Assembly: GCF_900112675.1 (NCBI RefSeq)
Contig: NZ_FOMQ01000002.1
Coordinates: 186,001-250,000 of the forward strand
Direction of reading: 5' to 3'
Length of the DNA stretch: 64,000 bases
From: Paracidovorax konjaci
GTDB lineage: Bacteria; Pseudomonadota; Gammaproteobacteria; Burkholderiales; Burkholderiaceae_C
The notes below the pieces were generated by a model. The model saw nothing but the letters and a program-made list of their open reading frames with translations. It ran no database searches and was not told the DNA's origin. Below, one piece after another: positions 1 to 8,148 of the stretch (the stretch's first letter is position 1; each line of letters begins with the position of its first letter). The position numbers were made by a program, and so were the translations under genes.

Positions 1-874
1 CGGCCGGCACATGGCGCGCGGCCGAGGTCACGTGGCCCGTTTGGTCGTCGAAGAAGAAATCCGGTTCGAACTCGCGCAGGAAGCCGCCTTTTTCGAGCCC
101 GCCGAGGAACATGGCCTCGTCCACCGCGATGTTCCAGCTCATCAGCGTCTGAATGGCGCGCTCGTGCGCGGGCGCGCTGCGGGCCGTGACCAGCGCGGTG
201 CGGATGCGCATGCCCGTCTCGCTGCCCGCGGCGGCCTGCTGGAGGCGGTGCAGCGCGGCCAGCAGCGGCTTGAACGGGCCGTCGGGCAGCGGCTGCGCCA
301 CCTTGTCGGTCTCGTGCCGCTGGAACGCGGCCAATCCTTCGCTCTGGAAGACGCGCTCGGCCTCGTCGGAGAACAGCACCGCGTCGCCGTCGAAGGCGAT
401 GCGCACTTCGTTGGGGTTGGCATGGCTCGCCTGCACCGATTCCGTCAGCACGCGCGCGGCCGGGTAGCCCAGCGCCAGCGCCTCGCTCACATCCTTCTCG
501 TTGGCCGAGAGGAACAGGTGCGCGCCCAGCGGGCGCAGGTAGCGGAACGGATCGCGCCCCTGCGTGAACACGCCGCGCTCCAGCGATACCCGGGCGGCCT
601 TGGCCGAGCGGAAGATGCGCATGCCGCTCACCGGGTCGTTGCGCGAGAGCACCACCACCTCCACGCGCTGGTGGCCCGGCTCGTTGAACGCGAGCAGCTT
701 CTTCACGAGCGAGAAGGCCACGCCCGGACGCGCCGGCACGTCCAGCCGGTCGAGCTGCAGCTGCATGTAGGCCTGGGGGTGCTCCGCGTCGAAGAGGCGG
801 TTCTCTTCCTCGAAATCGAACAGGGCGCGCGAGGAGATCGCGACGACGAGCTTGTCTTCCAGCGTGATCGGCAT
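1..874 (-). CDS. 5'-nucleotidase family protein (C-terminus beyond window)
   Basis: The reading frame starts at ATG 874 (MPITLEDKLVVAISS) and stays open to the left edge, so the C-terminus is missing. The protein resembles the bacterial 5'-nucleotidases of the PF06189 family, related to cytosolic 5'-nucleotidase 1A, which dephosphorylate nucleoside monophosphates. Family-like blocks are the N-terminal ALFDFEEENRLF, the middle VVVLSRNDPVSGMRIF and the later RIAFDGDAVLFSDEAE, whose acidic residues would form the metal-binding acid motif of a HAD-like fold. No signal peptide or membrane segment is seen, so a cytoplasmic location is expected. It lies 49 bp downstream of gspF on the same strand, with no obvious functional link. 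The family call is from memory of the motifs and is fairly secure; substrate preference cannot be read. Confidence 0.82.
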   Translation of the reverse strand, partial: MPITLEDKLVVAISSRALFDFEEENRLFDAEHPQAYMQLQLDRLDVPARPGVAFSLVKKLLAFNEPGHQRVEVVVLSRNDPVSGMRIFRSAKAARVSLERGVFTQGRDPFRYLRPLGAHLFLSANEKDVSEALALGYPAARVLTESVQASHANPNEVRIAFDGDAVLFSDEAERVFQSEGLAAFQRHETDKVAQPLPDGPFKPLLAALHRLQQAAAGSETGMRIRTALVTARSAPAHERAIQTLMSWNIAVDEAMFLGGLEKGGFLREFEPDFFFDDQTGHVTSAARHVPA

Positions 875-923
875 GGTGGTGGGCGCGGCAGGGTACGGTG
901 GCGCGGCGGTGCGTGCGGACGCG

Positions 924-2159
924 CTATTTCACGAACTGGTTGAGCTGGATGATGGGCATTAGCACGGCCAGCACGATGAGCATCACGATCACGCCCATCG
1001 CCAGGATGAGCAGCGGCTCCAGCACGGTGGCCAGCTGCATCGCGCGGCGCTGCACTTCGGCCGAGAGCTGCGCTGCGGCGCGCTGCAACATCAGGGGAAG
1101 CTGGCCCGTCTGCTCGCCCAGACGCGCGAACATCGACACCAGCCCGGGGAAGCGTTTTTTCTGCGCCAGCGCGGAGGCGAGCGGCGCGCCTTCGCGCACC
1201 AGCACCAGCGCATCCAGCGCATCGGCGCGCATGGCCGTGTTGTTCAGCGTTTCGGCGGCGGCCTGCAGGGCCTTCAGGATCGGCACGCCCGCGCCCGCGA
1301 GCATCGACAGCGTGCCGGTGAAGCGCGCTGCGTTGTAGCCGCGCGAGAGCCGGCCCACCACGGGCAGGCCCAGCCAGGCCGCATCGAACCGCTCACGCAG
1401 GCGGGGCTGCGCCAGCGCCGAGCGCAGCCCGAAGGCCGCCACCACCAGCACGCCCAGCCCGGCCCAGCCGTAATGGCGCACGGCATCCGAGATGGCCATC
1501 ATCGCCACCGTGAGGAACGGCAGCGCGCGCTTGCCGCCCGCGAACACGGCGGCCACCTGGGGCACCACGTAGCCCACCAGGAAGAGCACGATCACGATGG
1601 CCACGGCCGTGACGATCGCGGGATACAGGGCCGCCCCGACGAGCTTGGCTTTCAGCGCCTGGCGCTCCTCCAGGTCGTCGGCCAGCCGCTCCAGCACCAG
1701 GCCCAGGTGCCCGCTGGACTCGCCCGCGCCGATCACCGCGCAGTAGATGGAAGAGAACTCGCGCGGATGGGCGGACAGCGCCCGCGCGAAGGTCGAGCCC
1801 GCATTCACCTCGGCGCGCAGCGTGGCCAGCAGGTGGCGCTGGCGGTCGTCGTCCGACTCTTCGGCCAGCGCGGTGAGCGCACGCTCCAGCGGCAGCCCCG
1901 AGGACACCAGCCCCGCGAGCTGACGCGTCCAGATGGCGAGGCGCGTGGCGCCGAACACCGGCCGCGTGAAAAGCCGCTGCCCCAACGACACGTTGCCATC
2001 GACCGCCACGCCCGTGCCGGCGCCCAGCGCCTCCACGGCCAGCGGCACCAGCGCCTGGGCCCGCAGCAGGCTGCGCGCGGCCTTGGCGTTGTCGGCTTCG
2101 AGGGTGCCTTTGCGGGTCTGCCCCTGCGCGTCGAGGGCTTCGAAGGAAAAGGCGGGCAT
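924..2159 (-). CDS. gspF: Type II secretion inner-membrane protein GspF
   Basis: 411 residues, the normal length for GspF. The N-terminus [23 protein letters not shown] is the typical start of this family. The two T2SF domains lie at about residues 70-195 and 275-400. Hydrophobic segments are seen near residues 170-195 ([18 protein letters not shown]), 225-245 and 375-405 ([20 protein letters not shown]). GspF is the polytopic platform protein of the type II secretion system, where it links the GspE ATPase to pseudopilus assembly. The start at 2159 is the first ATG and matches the family. No other gsp gene adjoins it in this window: the neighbour to the left is a nucleotidase and to the right a flavoprotein. 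So it is either the end of a gsp cluster or an isolated copy. PilC is the closest alternative, but the sequence follows GspF more closely. Confidence 0.93.
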   Translation of the reverse strand: MPAFSFEALDAQGQTRKGTLEADNAKAARSLLRAQALVPLAVEALGAGTGVAVDGNVSLGQRLFTRPVFGATRLAIWTRQLAGLVSSGLPLERALTALAEESDDDRQRHLLATLRAEVNAGSTFARALSAHPREFSSIYCAVIGAGESSGHLGLVLERLADDLEERQALKAKLVGAALYPAIVTAVAIVIVLFLVGYVVPQVAAVFAGGKRALPFLTVAMMAISDAVRHYGWAGLGVLVVAAFGLRSALAQPRLRERFDAAWLGLPVVGRLSRGYNAARFTGTLSMLAGAGVPILKALQAAAETLNNTAMRADALDALVLVREGAPLASALAQKKRFPGLVSMFARLGEQTGQLPLMLQRAAAQLSAEVQRRAMQLATVLEPLLILAMGVIVMLIVLAVLMPIIQLNQFVK

Positions 2160-2306
2160 GCGGAGGCTCGGTCAGGAGAAGGAGTGCGGTCGATCGGGCG
2201 GAAGGAAGGGGCCTTGCACGCAGGCGCGGCGGACCCTGGGGCGAGATGGTAGCCGCTGCCGATGTCGGGCCGCCCGCGCTGCCGGTGCGCCTGCCCTGGC
2301 GCGCCG

Positions 2307-3383
2307 TCAGGCGGCGGCGCTGGCCTGCGCGACGATCTCCAGCGAGCGCAGCCGCAGCGCGGGGTCGTACACGTCGCTCACCAGCATGAATTCGTCCGCG
2401 CGCGTCGCCTCGGCCAGTTCGTGCAGGCCGCTGCGGACCGTCTCCGGGCCGCCCACCACGCCTGCCGCCAGGAAATCGCCGATGGCGGCGCGCTCCTGCG
2501 GCGACAGCGTGGCCGCGTAGCCTTCCACCGGGGGCTGCAGCAGGCCGCGCCGACCGGTCAGGATGCCCAGCACGCGCTGGTAGGTGCTGCTTGCGAGGTA
2601 TTCGGCCTCGGCATCCGTCGGTGCGGCGATCACGGGCACGCCCACCGCCACGTAGGGCCGCTCGAGCACCGCCGAGGGCCGGAACAGCCGGCGGTACAGA
2701 TCGAGCGCCGGGTGCAGCAGGCGCGGCGCGAAATGCGAGGCGAAGGCGTAGGGCAGCCCGCGCTCTGCCGCCAACTGCGCGGAGAACAGGCTGGAGCCCA
2801 GCAGCCAGATCGGCACCTGCGTGTCTGCACCGGGCACGGCCACGATGCGCTGGCCCGGTTGCGCGGGGCCGAGCAGCCGCTGCAGCTCGGCCACGTCGCG
2901 CGGGAAATCCTCTTCCGTTTCCACGCGGTCGCGGCGCAGCGCGCGCATGGTCGGCCCATCGGTGCCGGGCGCGCGGCCCAGGCCCAGGTCGATGCGGCCC
3001 GGGTACAGCTCGGCCAGCGTGCCGAACGCCTCGGCCACGACCAGCGGCGCATGGTTGGGCAGCATGATGCCGCCCGAGCCCACGCGGATCGACCGCGTGC
3101 CGCCCGCGATGTGCCCCACCAGCACGGCCGTGGCGGAACTGGCGATGCCCGGCATGTTGTGGTGCTCGGCCAGCCAGTAGCGCTGGAATCCCAGCGACTC
3201 CACATGCTGCGCCGTGCGCAGCGCCACCTTCAGCGCATCCGCCACGCTGCCGCCCTCGCGCACCGCGACGAGATCGAGCATGGAGAGCGCCGGCCGCCTG
3301 CGGGTGCCGTCGCCCGCGGGAGGTGCTGCAAAGGGAGAGGAAGGGGTGGAGGGGCCGTGGGAGGGCGGGATCATCGTCGTCAT
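2307..3383 (-). CDS. Luciferase-like flavin-dependent oxidoreductase
   Basis: The product belongs to the bacterial luciferase-like monooxygenase superfamily, in the subgroup annotated as luciferase family oxidoreductase group 1. These are soluble F420- or FMN-dependent enzymes with a TIM-barrel fold. Family blocks are [19 protein letters not shown] near the N-terminus, [49 protein letters not shown], and [12 protein letters not shown] near the C-terminus. Several in-frame starts exist: ATG at 3392, 3383 and 3374, all without a clear Shine-Dalgarno sequence. I chose 3383, which gives 358 residues, slightly longer than the usual 320-340. The first 30 residues are low-complexity and may not be conserved. 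It is divergent from the CZB gene, and the substrate cannot be inferred from context. Confidence 0.85.
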   Translation of the reverse strand: MTTMIPPSHGPSTPSSPFAAPPAGDGTRRRPALSMLDLVAVREGGSVADALKVALRTAQHVESLGFQRYWLAEHHNMPGIASSATAVLVGHIAGGTRSIRVGSGGIMLPNHAPLVVAEAFGTLAELYPGRIDLGLGRAPGTDGPTMRALRRDRVETEEDFPRDVAELQRLLGPAQPGQRIVAVPGADTQVPIWLLGSSLFSAQLAAERGLPYAFASHFAPRLLHPALDLYRRLFRPSAVLERPYVAVGVPVIAAPTDAEAEYLASSTYQRVLGILTGRRGLLQPPVEGYAATLSPQERAAIGDFLAAGVVGGPETVRSGLHELAEATRADEFMLVSDVYDPALRLRSLEIVAQASAAA

Positions 3384-3703
3384 GCGGTCCATTGTGCGGC
3401 GCGTGCCAAAACCGCTGCACGCTTGCGGGCAAGCCGGCCGGCGAGCGGATGGGGCCACCAGCAGGCGCAGCGGCTGGCCTGCCCGGCCGTTCGCGCCGAT
3501 AATCCGCGCCAGCCCGGCACGGCGGTGTCCGAAGGCGCTTTCGCTTTCTGCCACGGGAGCGCAGCAGGCGCTGCCGGCGCCGTCTTCCCTCATTGTTTCT
3601 CGTTTTCTCGTGTGGGGTTGGCGCTCTTCACCCGATCGCCGTGCACAGAGCCGCAGGCTCCGGACCCCGCATCTCCTTTTTCTCTGCTCCCTCTTCCTCG
3701 ACC
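3384..3703. promoter_or_regulatory. Divergent intergenic region
   Basis: 320 bases without a gene, between the divergent flavoprotein and CZB genes. The last 30 bases before the CZB start are almost pure pyrimidine (TCTCCTTTTTCTCTG and then CTCTTCCTCG) and contain no Shine-Dalgarno sequence. I see no convincing -35/-10 pair, repeat or terminator in the remainder. Confidence 0.4.
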
Positions 3704-4201
3704 ATGGGATTTTTCAGCCGACTGTTCCCCGCCCGGGCCGACGGCCGCCCCGTACCGGAAGACTGGACCTCTCTGCCCGACAGCAATGCGAGCGAACTGG
3801 TCCTGATGGGCGACGAGGCCCGCAAGCTCGTGGCCGAGATCGACATCGACGACGCCATCGCGAGCCATGAGCGCTGGCTGCCCTGGCTGGAGCAGGTCGT
3901 GCTGCACGGCGCGCGCGCAGAACACATGCGGCCCGAAGCCATCCGGGACCCCCTCAATTCCGAACTGGGCCAGTGGCTGGAAGGCCCCGGGCGCGTGGCC
4001 CTGGGCCATTACCCCGCGTTCGACATGATGGCCCGCCGCCACCGCTACTTCCACCAGCAGGCCGCGGAGCTGGTCCTGTCGGCCGAAGCCGGGGACGGCG
4101 CCCAGGCGCAGCAGGCCTTCAAGGGCTGCCGGCATGCATCGCGCCAGGTCGTGATGCTGCTGCAGGAACTCAAGCGAGGACTGGGGCGCGCGCGGCCATA
4201 G
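3704..4201 (+). CDS. CZB-domain protein with Ser in place of the zinc Cys
   Basis: 165 residues made of one chemoreceptor zinc-binding (CZB) domain without a receptor part. CZB domains bind zinc through three His and one Cys, and stand-alone or receptor-linked forms control chemotaxis or diguanylate cyclase activity. Here the His ligands can be placed at H55 ([10 protein letters not shown]), H113 and H117 ([13 protein letters not shown]). The signature normally reading C-x-L/F-G-x-W is S86-ELGQW91, so the cysteine ligand is replaced by serine. Redox sensing through the Zn-Cys bond would be lost if the alignment is right. The start at 3704 gives the family-like MGFFSRLF N-terminus. The leader is pyrimidine-rich and lacks a Shine-Dalgarno. 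Its neighbours give no pathway clue. Confidence 0.75.
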   Translation: MGFFSRLFPARADGRPVPEDWTSLPDSNASELVLMGDEARKLVAEIDIDDAIASHERWLPWLEQVVLHGARAEHMRPEAIRDPLNSELGQWLEGPGRVALGHYPAFDMMARRHRYFHQQAAELVLSAEAGDGAQAQQAFKGCRHASRQVVMLLQELKRGLGRARP

Positions 4202-4261
4202 AGGCCCTGGCGCAGCGGCCAGGACCTGCGGGCCCGGGAGCTACCCTGTCCACCCTGTCCT

Positions 4262-4708
4262 TCAACGCTGCTGCTGCTGGCGCATCGGCATGCGGTCGAT
4301 TTCTGCAAACACCGCCTGCAGATCGACATCGGCGCCTTCGCGCATCTTGACGCCGCCGTCTTTCCCCACGAGGACGAAGGTCGCCGGCCCCCGCGCATCC
4401 AGGCCGAGCGCCTGCAGCAAGGCTGCGGTACTTGCGGGTGCCAGCCGCCGATCGTTGCGCATGCCCTGGCCCGCGACCACGGTGAAGAGCGCCATGTCGC
4501 GTTCGCGAAACCCTTCGCGCATGGCCGGTTCTTTCAGCGCGGACCGCACGCGGGCGAGCAAAGGATCGCTTTCCCTAGGCACGACGACGATGACGGGGCG
4601 GGCGTTCCAGCGCTCGGCGGACAACGGGTTGCTGTCGGCGAGTGCAGCAACGCCTGGCACTGCGAGGCAAACGGCGAGGGCGGTGCGTGCGAGGAGTGCG
4701 GGTTTCAT
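4262..4708 (-). CDS. Exported DUF4174 protein
   Basis: 148 residues with an N-terminal signal peptide (MKPALLARTALAVCLAVPGVAALA, cleavage probably near residue 24). The rest follows the DUF4174 pattern: a first strand RPVIVVVPRESDP, then ERDMALFTVVAGQG, then a LLQALGLDARGPATFVLVGKDGGVK block that resembles the last part of a thioredoxin-like fold. DUF4174 proteins are periplasmic or secreted proteins of unknown function. The C-terminus ends in a run of glutamines (MRQQQQR). It is convergent with the CZB gene; 60 bases separate the two stops, with no clear hairpin terminator. The CRISPR array begins 76 bases upstream of its start, but nothing suggests that it is part of the Cas system. Confidence 0.8.
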   Translation of the reverse strand: MKPALLARTALAVCLAVPGVAALADSNPLSAERWNARPVIVVVPRESDPLLARVRSALKEPAMREGFRERDMALFTVVAGQGMRNDRRLAPASTAALLQALGLDARGPATFVLVGKDGGVKMREGADVDLQAVFAEIDRMPMRQQQQR

Positions 4709-4784
4709 GCGGGCAGTGTGGGTGGAGGCCGATGGGCTGCGCGTCGGACATCTTCGCCGGGAGGTAGGCTCTCTAAGGGACAGA

Positions 4785-4880
4785 ATTTGAATTCACGCGC
4801 CCGTGGGGCGCGACACAGGACAGCGACGGGTCCGATGACGGCACTCGCGTTTCAATCCACGCGCCCACGTGGGGCGCGAC
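4785..4880 (-). CRISPR. Minimal type I-C CRISPR array (one spacer)
   Basis: Repeat 1, next to the leader, is 4849-4880 (32 nt). On the plus strand it opens GTTTCAATCCACGCGCC and closes ACGTGGGGCGCGAC. Read on the minus strand it is the usual I-C repeat ending in GTGGATTGAAAC. The distal repeat, 4785-4814 (30 nt), keeps CACGCGCCC and GTGGGGCGCGAC. It lacks two central bases and has substitutions in the ATTGAAAC end, as terminal repeats often do. The single spacer between them is 4815-4848 (34 nt), the normal I-C size. No further repeats follow. Orientation is the same as the cas operon, with the leader between cas2 and the array. Confidence 0.88.
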
Positions 4881-5164
4881 GCCGTCTTTATAACCGCGCG
4901 TCGCTCCACTGTTTTTCCCGCACTTTTTGCGAACCCTCAGCGGGTATGGCCTCACCTGCGCGATGGACCCATTTGAAACCTGGAATGCCTTGCCATATCA
5001 GGCACTTGCATGAACGCGAACCTCCCTGGGGAAGGACGATCGCTTCCGGTTCGCACGCAAGCTGGAATGGCGTTCGTTCTTGGCGACAGCCGAGGAGGTT
5101 GAGAAACATGGAGCCCCGCAGCGGCGCATGGCTGCAGAGCGGGGAATTGGCGGCGTGCCCTGTG
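4881..5164 (-). promoter_or_regulatory. CRISPR leader
   Basis: 284 bases between the cas2 stop and the intact repeat. On the minus strand the last bases before the repeat read GCGCGGTTATAAAGACGGC. This contains TATAAA as a possible -10, and short A-runs (GCAAAAAGTGC, GGAAAAACAG) lie 30-60 bases further up. AT-rich tracts next to the first repeat are usual for leaders, which drive array transcription and direct spacer integration. No reading frame of note is present. Confidence 0.6.
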
Positions 5165-5455
5165 CTAAAGCACCAGCGGACCGTTCAGATCCAGGACGGG
5201 CTTGGCGCCCACGTGCTCCACCCTGCGCTGCCAGTCGTTGCCCAGGTAGTAGAACCGCAGGCTGTCCTGGGCCGGATCGATCGCCTGCAGCAGCCTGGCC
5301 TGGAGTGCAGTCCACTGGGCCGCGTCCACTTCGATCTCGAACACCGAGAACTGCACGCGTTGACCGAAATCCAGGCAGGCCTTGGCGATGTGCCGCAAAC
5401 GTCTGGCGCCGGCCTTGTCTTGGGAGCGGACATCGTAGCTGACGAGGACCATCAT
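5165..5455 (-). CDS. cas2: CRISPR-associated endonuclease Cas2 (type I-C)
   Basis: 96 residues, beginning MMVLVSYDVRSQDKAGARRL. D8 in the SYDV strand is the conserved acidic residue of the Cas2 ferredoxin-like fold. The following blocks GQRVQFSVFEIEVDAAQW and LRFYYLGNDWQRRVEHVG are typical of I-C Cas2. It forms the integration complex with Cas1. Two ATG codons (5455 and 5452) are adjacent; I took the first. The gene is the last of the cas operon, 37 bases after the cas1 stop, and is followed directly by the leader. Nothing looks broken, so adaptation could still work. Confidence 0.95.
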   Translation of the reverse strand: MMVLVSYDVRSQDKAGARRLRHIAKACLDFGQRVQFSVFEIEVDAAQWTALQARLLQAIDPAQDSLRFYYLGNDWQRRVEHVGAKPVLDLNGPLVL

Positions 5456-5492
5456 GGTGCGGAGCCTCCTTGGCCGGCGAAGTGCGTGCTCG

Positions 5493-6533
5493 TCATTTCC
5501 ACAGGAAGGGCGGATAGGCATCCAGGTCGCCGCGCAGGTGGCGGGCCAGGAGCTGGGCCTGAATGAACGGGAAGAGCCCGATGGGGGCTTTTTCTTCCAG
5601 GAAGGCATGCCGCAGTTCTTCGCGCTTGCGTTCCTGGTAGGCCGTGAGCACGGTCTTGCGCGACTCCTCGCGCAGCAGCACGGCGCCGTTGTCCATCGTC
5701 TGGAAATCCGCTTCACCGATCTGCCGCAGGTTGATGAGCGACAGGGCCAGGCGGTCGGCCAGCAGGGGACGGAACTCCTCCAGCAGGTCCAGCGCGAGAC
5801 TCGGGCGGCCCGGCCGGTCGCGGTGCAGAAAGCCCACGGCCGGATCGAGCCCCACGCTTTCAAGGGCCGAGCGGCAGTCGTGCGTGACCAGCGTGTAGAG
5901 AAAGGAGAGCAGGGCGTTGACGGCATCCAGCGGCGGGCGGCGGCTGCGCCCCTGGAAGCGCATCGCCGTGCCCGGCACCCGGATCAGGTGGTCGAACACG
6001 CCAAAGTACGCCTGCGCCGCCTCGCCCTCGCTGCCGCGCAGCAGATCCACCGATGCCTCCATGGCCAAACGGTCCGTGATGCGGCCGAGCCGAAGGTGCG
6101 CGTGCGAAAGCGCCTTCTCGTCGGCCGGCGGCAGCCTGCCGCCGTGGTCGCGCAGGGCGCGGCCCAGCACGGCGCGCTGGTTGTGCAGCTTGCCCTGCAA
6201 CAGGTTGCGCACGACGGCTGCGCACCGCACCGGGTCGTCGCTCACGCGGTATTGCTGCCGGCGCAGCAGCACGTTGCCGGAAACAGGGCCTTCCACCCGC
6301 GCCAAAAATTTGCCGTGGGGGCTGAGGAAGGATGTGGTGATACCCTGCTCCGCGCAGTAACCCAGCAGCGGCGGAGAGACGAGCACGCGGCCGAAGCAGA
6401 CCAGGCCTTCCAGCATGTGCACGGGCAGCCGTGCGCGCACCGCCTGCTCCACTTCCATGACGATATTGGCGCCATCCTTGTGCAGCCAGGCGCCTTCGGT
6501 GGTGACGTAGAGCGTGTTCAGTTGCCGGCGCAT
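5493..6533 (-). CDS. cas1: CRISPR-associated endonuclease Cas1 (type I-C)
   Basis: 346 residues, the standard I-C length. It starts at ATG 6533 (MRRQLNTLYVTTEGAWL), 16 bases inside the end of cas4. Metal-binding residues expected for Cas1 are present: E169 in GSEGEAAQAYF, H237 in GFLHRDRPGRPSLALDL and D249. Cas1 with Cas2 captures protospacers and joins them to the leader-proximal repeat. In I-C systems Cas4 trims the PAM end in the same complex, which fits the overlap of the two genes. No truncation or missing residue is seen. Confidence 0.96.
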   Translation of the reverse strand: MRRQLNTLYVTTEGAWLHKDGANIVMEVEQAVRARLPVHMLEGLVCFGRVLVSPPLLGYCAEQGITTSFLSPHGKFLARVEGPVSGNVLLRRQQYRVSDDPVRCAAVVRNLLQGKLHNQRAVLGRALRDHGGRLPPADEKALSHAHLRLGRITDRLAMEASVDLLRGSEGEAAQAYFGVFDHLIRVPGTAMRFQGRSRRPPLDAVNALLSFLYTLVTHDCRSALESVGLDPAVGFLHRDRPGRPSLALDLLEEFRPLLADRLALSLINLRQIGEADFQTMDNGAVLLREESRKTVLTAYQERKREELRHAFLEEKAPIGLFPFIQAQLLARHLRGDLDAYPPFLWK

Positions 6534-7207
6534 GCGGTGGTGTCTCCGTCGGTGGTGGACGGCGGCGCGGCTGACGGGGCCAGATGCCGCGCGAGCCAGT
6601 CGTTCACGCTGCTGCCCCGCGCCAACCAGCGGGGCTGGCACAGGTCGATGAGCGAACAGGCGTCGCAGCGCCGGGGTTCGTAGACCGCACCCGGCGTGGT
6701 GCCGCTGTCCAGCATGGCCCGGGTGGCTTCGATGGTGTCCAGCGTGATGCGCCGCAGCGTGGCATCGAAGGCCACCTCCTTGCGGCGGCGCGTGGCGCCG
6801 TAGAAAAGCGCCCCGGCCGGAACGGGTTGCTCCAGCATGGCCTCCAGGCACAGCGCCTGTGCGCACAGTTGCACCTCGTCCGCCCGATGCGCCTTGGGGC
6901 GGCCGCGCTTGTATTCGACGGGCACGGCCTGCTCCTGTTCGTTGCCCGGCGAGTCGTGGAACTCCACCACGTCTGCGATGCCGGCAATGCGCAGCGCCGG
7001 ATTGGCCAGCGGCATCGCCGTCACCGTGCGCACGCCGCGGCGGCGTTCACCCCGAGGTTGGTCCGCCCGCTCGTGCAGCAGCCGTCCCTCGGCCGTGTGG
7101 CGGCTCTCTGCCCACTGCTGCTCCACGTGGATGAGTGCGCACTGGCGCGGGCAGTAGAGGTAGTGCTGCAGGGCGGACAGGGGAAGAAAGTCGTCATCGG
7201 CTTCCAT
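6518..7207 (-). CDS. cas4: CRISPR-associated exonuclease Cas4 (type I-C)
   Basis: 229 residues of the RecB-like nuclease family. C19 and C23 (YCPRQC) at the N-terminus and C181, C184 and C190 (RRCDACSLIDLC) at the C-terminus give the iron-sulfur cluster ligands. Nuclease motifs are D79 (GIADVVEF), E98 and K100 (PVEYKRG). In I-C systems Cas4 acts with Cas1-Cas2 to select and process prespacers according to the PAM. The tail after residue 200 is low-complexity (APSAAPPSTTDGDTT). The start at 7207 is the only good ATG; 44 bases separate it from the in-frame TGA that marks the ancestral end of cas7. Confidence 0.95.
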   Translation of the reverse strand: MEADDDFLPLSALQHYLYCPRQCALIHVEQQWAESRHTAEGRLLHERADQPRGERRRGVRTVTAMPLANPALRIAGIADVVEFHDSPGNEQEQAVPVEYKRGRPKAHRADEVQLCAQALCLEAMLEQPVPAGALFYGATRRRKEVAFDATLRRITLDTIEATRAMLDSGTTPGAVYEPRRCDACSLIDLCQPRWLARGSSVNDWLARHLAPSAAPPSTTDGDTTACAGN

Positions 7208-7251
7208 GGCTTTCCTGCAGTGGCTGCTGAGGGGGGGCGGGAGGCGCTGCG

Positions 7252-7362
7252 TCAGAGCCGCTCGTGAACTGCCACGCCCGCCGGAATGGCGGATCGGTCG
7301 ATCGATACGCGGTAGTCCGAGAAGCGGCGCGGCGCGGCGGCTTCGTCTTCCGGCTGCGCGCG
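7252..7362 (-). pseudogene. Stranded 3' end of cas7 after premature stop
   Basis: Directly after the cas7 TAA (7365-7363) the same frame runs for 36 codons to a TGA at 7254-7252. It encodes RAQPEDEAAAPRRFSDYRVSID and a short tail. The PRRFSDYRVSID part looks like the conserved C-terminal strand of I-C Cas7 (Csd2). With it the protein would have about 298 residues, near the family's usual 285-290. The segment is therefore the remains of the original C-terminus, cut off by one nonsense codon. Confidence 0.75.
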
Positions 7363-8148
7363 TTAGATCTTCACGGCTTCGAACAGCACGTGTGCCGGCG
7401 CGTTGCCCATGGCGCTTTCGTGCTGGAAGACGATGAGCTTGCGTGCAGCCATCTCGCCGCGTGCGGCGGAGCGGTCGTGCTCGAACATGTTGGCCAGCGC
7501 ATTCCAGAACAGTTCCAGATCCGCGTCAGAGAAGCCCGTGCGTTCCGCCAGCTTGGCGGAGATGAAGCCATGGGCACGGTAGAGGCCGTAGGGAATGATG
7601 TGCTTGCGGCCCATGGTGCGGTTGTCGCCGCTCTGGGCTTCGGCCTCTTTCTCGGTGGTGACGGCCATGCGGGTGATGGAAATCTCCAGTGGAACCACCG
7701 GATCGATCGACGTGGCGAACGCCATCTGCACAGGGCCGCGCACCTGCCCGGCGTTGACGCCCGTGGTCATCACGGCGCCGAAGGTGCGCACGTCGAAGAA
7801 GTTGGCGCACATCCACGCGGTGATCTCGCGGGCCTTGGCTTCGTCCTTGGGCAGCTTCTTGAACTGCTCCTTGGCATCGGGGGGAATGCCCAGTGCCTCC
7901 CATGCCTTTTGGTGCTGCTGGTTGAGGATGGCCTTTTCCTGCATGTAGATCGCGTGGCCCGCGGTATCCGCCTTGTCCAGGCCCACGAAGTTACGGATCT
8001 TGCGCTTCAGGCACACATCGGTCACGAGGCCCCGGTTGGTTTCGGGATCGAGACGCGGCAGGTTGCCCGCATCCGGGTCGCCGTTGGGATTGCCGTTGGT
8101 GATGTCGAACAGGTAGACGAACTCGTAGCGGTGGGCGATGGCGGTCAT
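7363..8148 (-). CDS. cas7: Cascade backbone protein Cas7 (Csd2), C-terminally truncated
   Basis: 261 residues, against roughly 285-290 for the I-C family. The N-terminus is typical: [28 protein letters not shown], then [11 protein letters not shown]. The middle carries [28 protein letters not shown] and [20 protein letters not shown]. Cas7 coats the crRNA in the I-C Cascade. The frame ends at TAA 7365-7363 after HVLFEAVKI, and the family's C-terminal strand follows in the same frame behind the stop. The remaining part includes the whole RNA-binding core, so partial function is possible. The start overlaps the cas8c stop by four bases (ATGA), as is normal for this operon. A sequencing error at one base is the main alternative explanation. 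Confidence 0.93.
   Translation of the reverse strand: MTAIAHRYEFVYLFDITNGNPNGDPDAGNLPRLDPETNRGLVTDVCLKRKIRNFVGLDKADTAGHAIYMQEKAILNQQHQKAWEALGIPPDAKEQFKKLPKDEAKAREITAWMCANFFDVRTFGAVMTTGVNAGQVRGPVQMAFATSIDPVVPLEISITRMAVTTEKEAEAQSGDNRTMGRKHIIPYGLYRAHGFISAKLAERTGFSDADLELFWNALANMFEHDRSAARGEMAARKLIVFQHESAMGNAPAHVLFEAVKI

Noticed and set aside
2591-3067. Arg/Ala-rich plus-strand frame inside the luciferase-like gene
   Set aside because: Antisense shadow without domain or ribosome binding site.
4240-4262. Short direct repeat CTACCCTGTCCACCCTGTCC between the CZB and DUF4174 genes
   Set aside because: Only two imperfect 9-base units; chance similarity and no link to a function.
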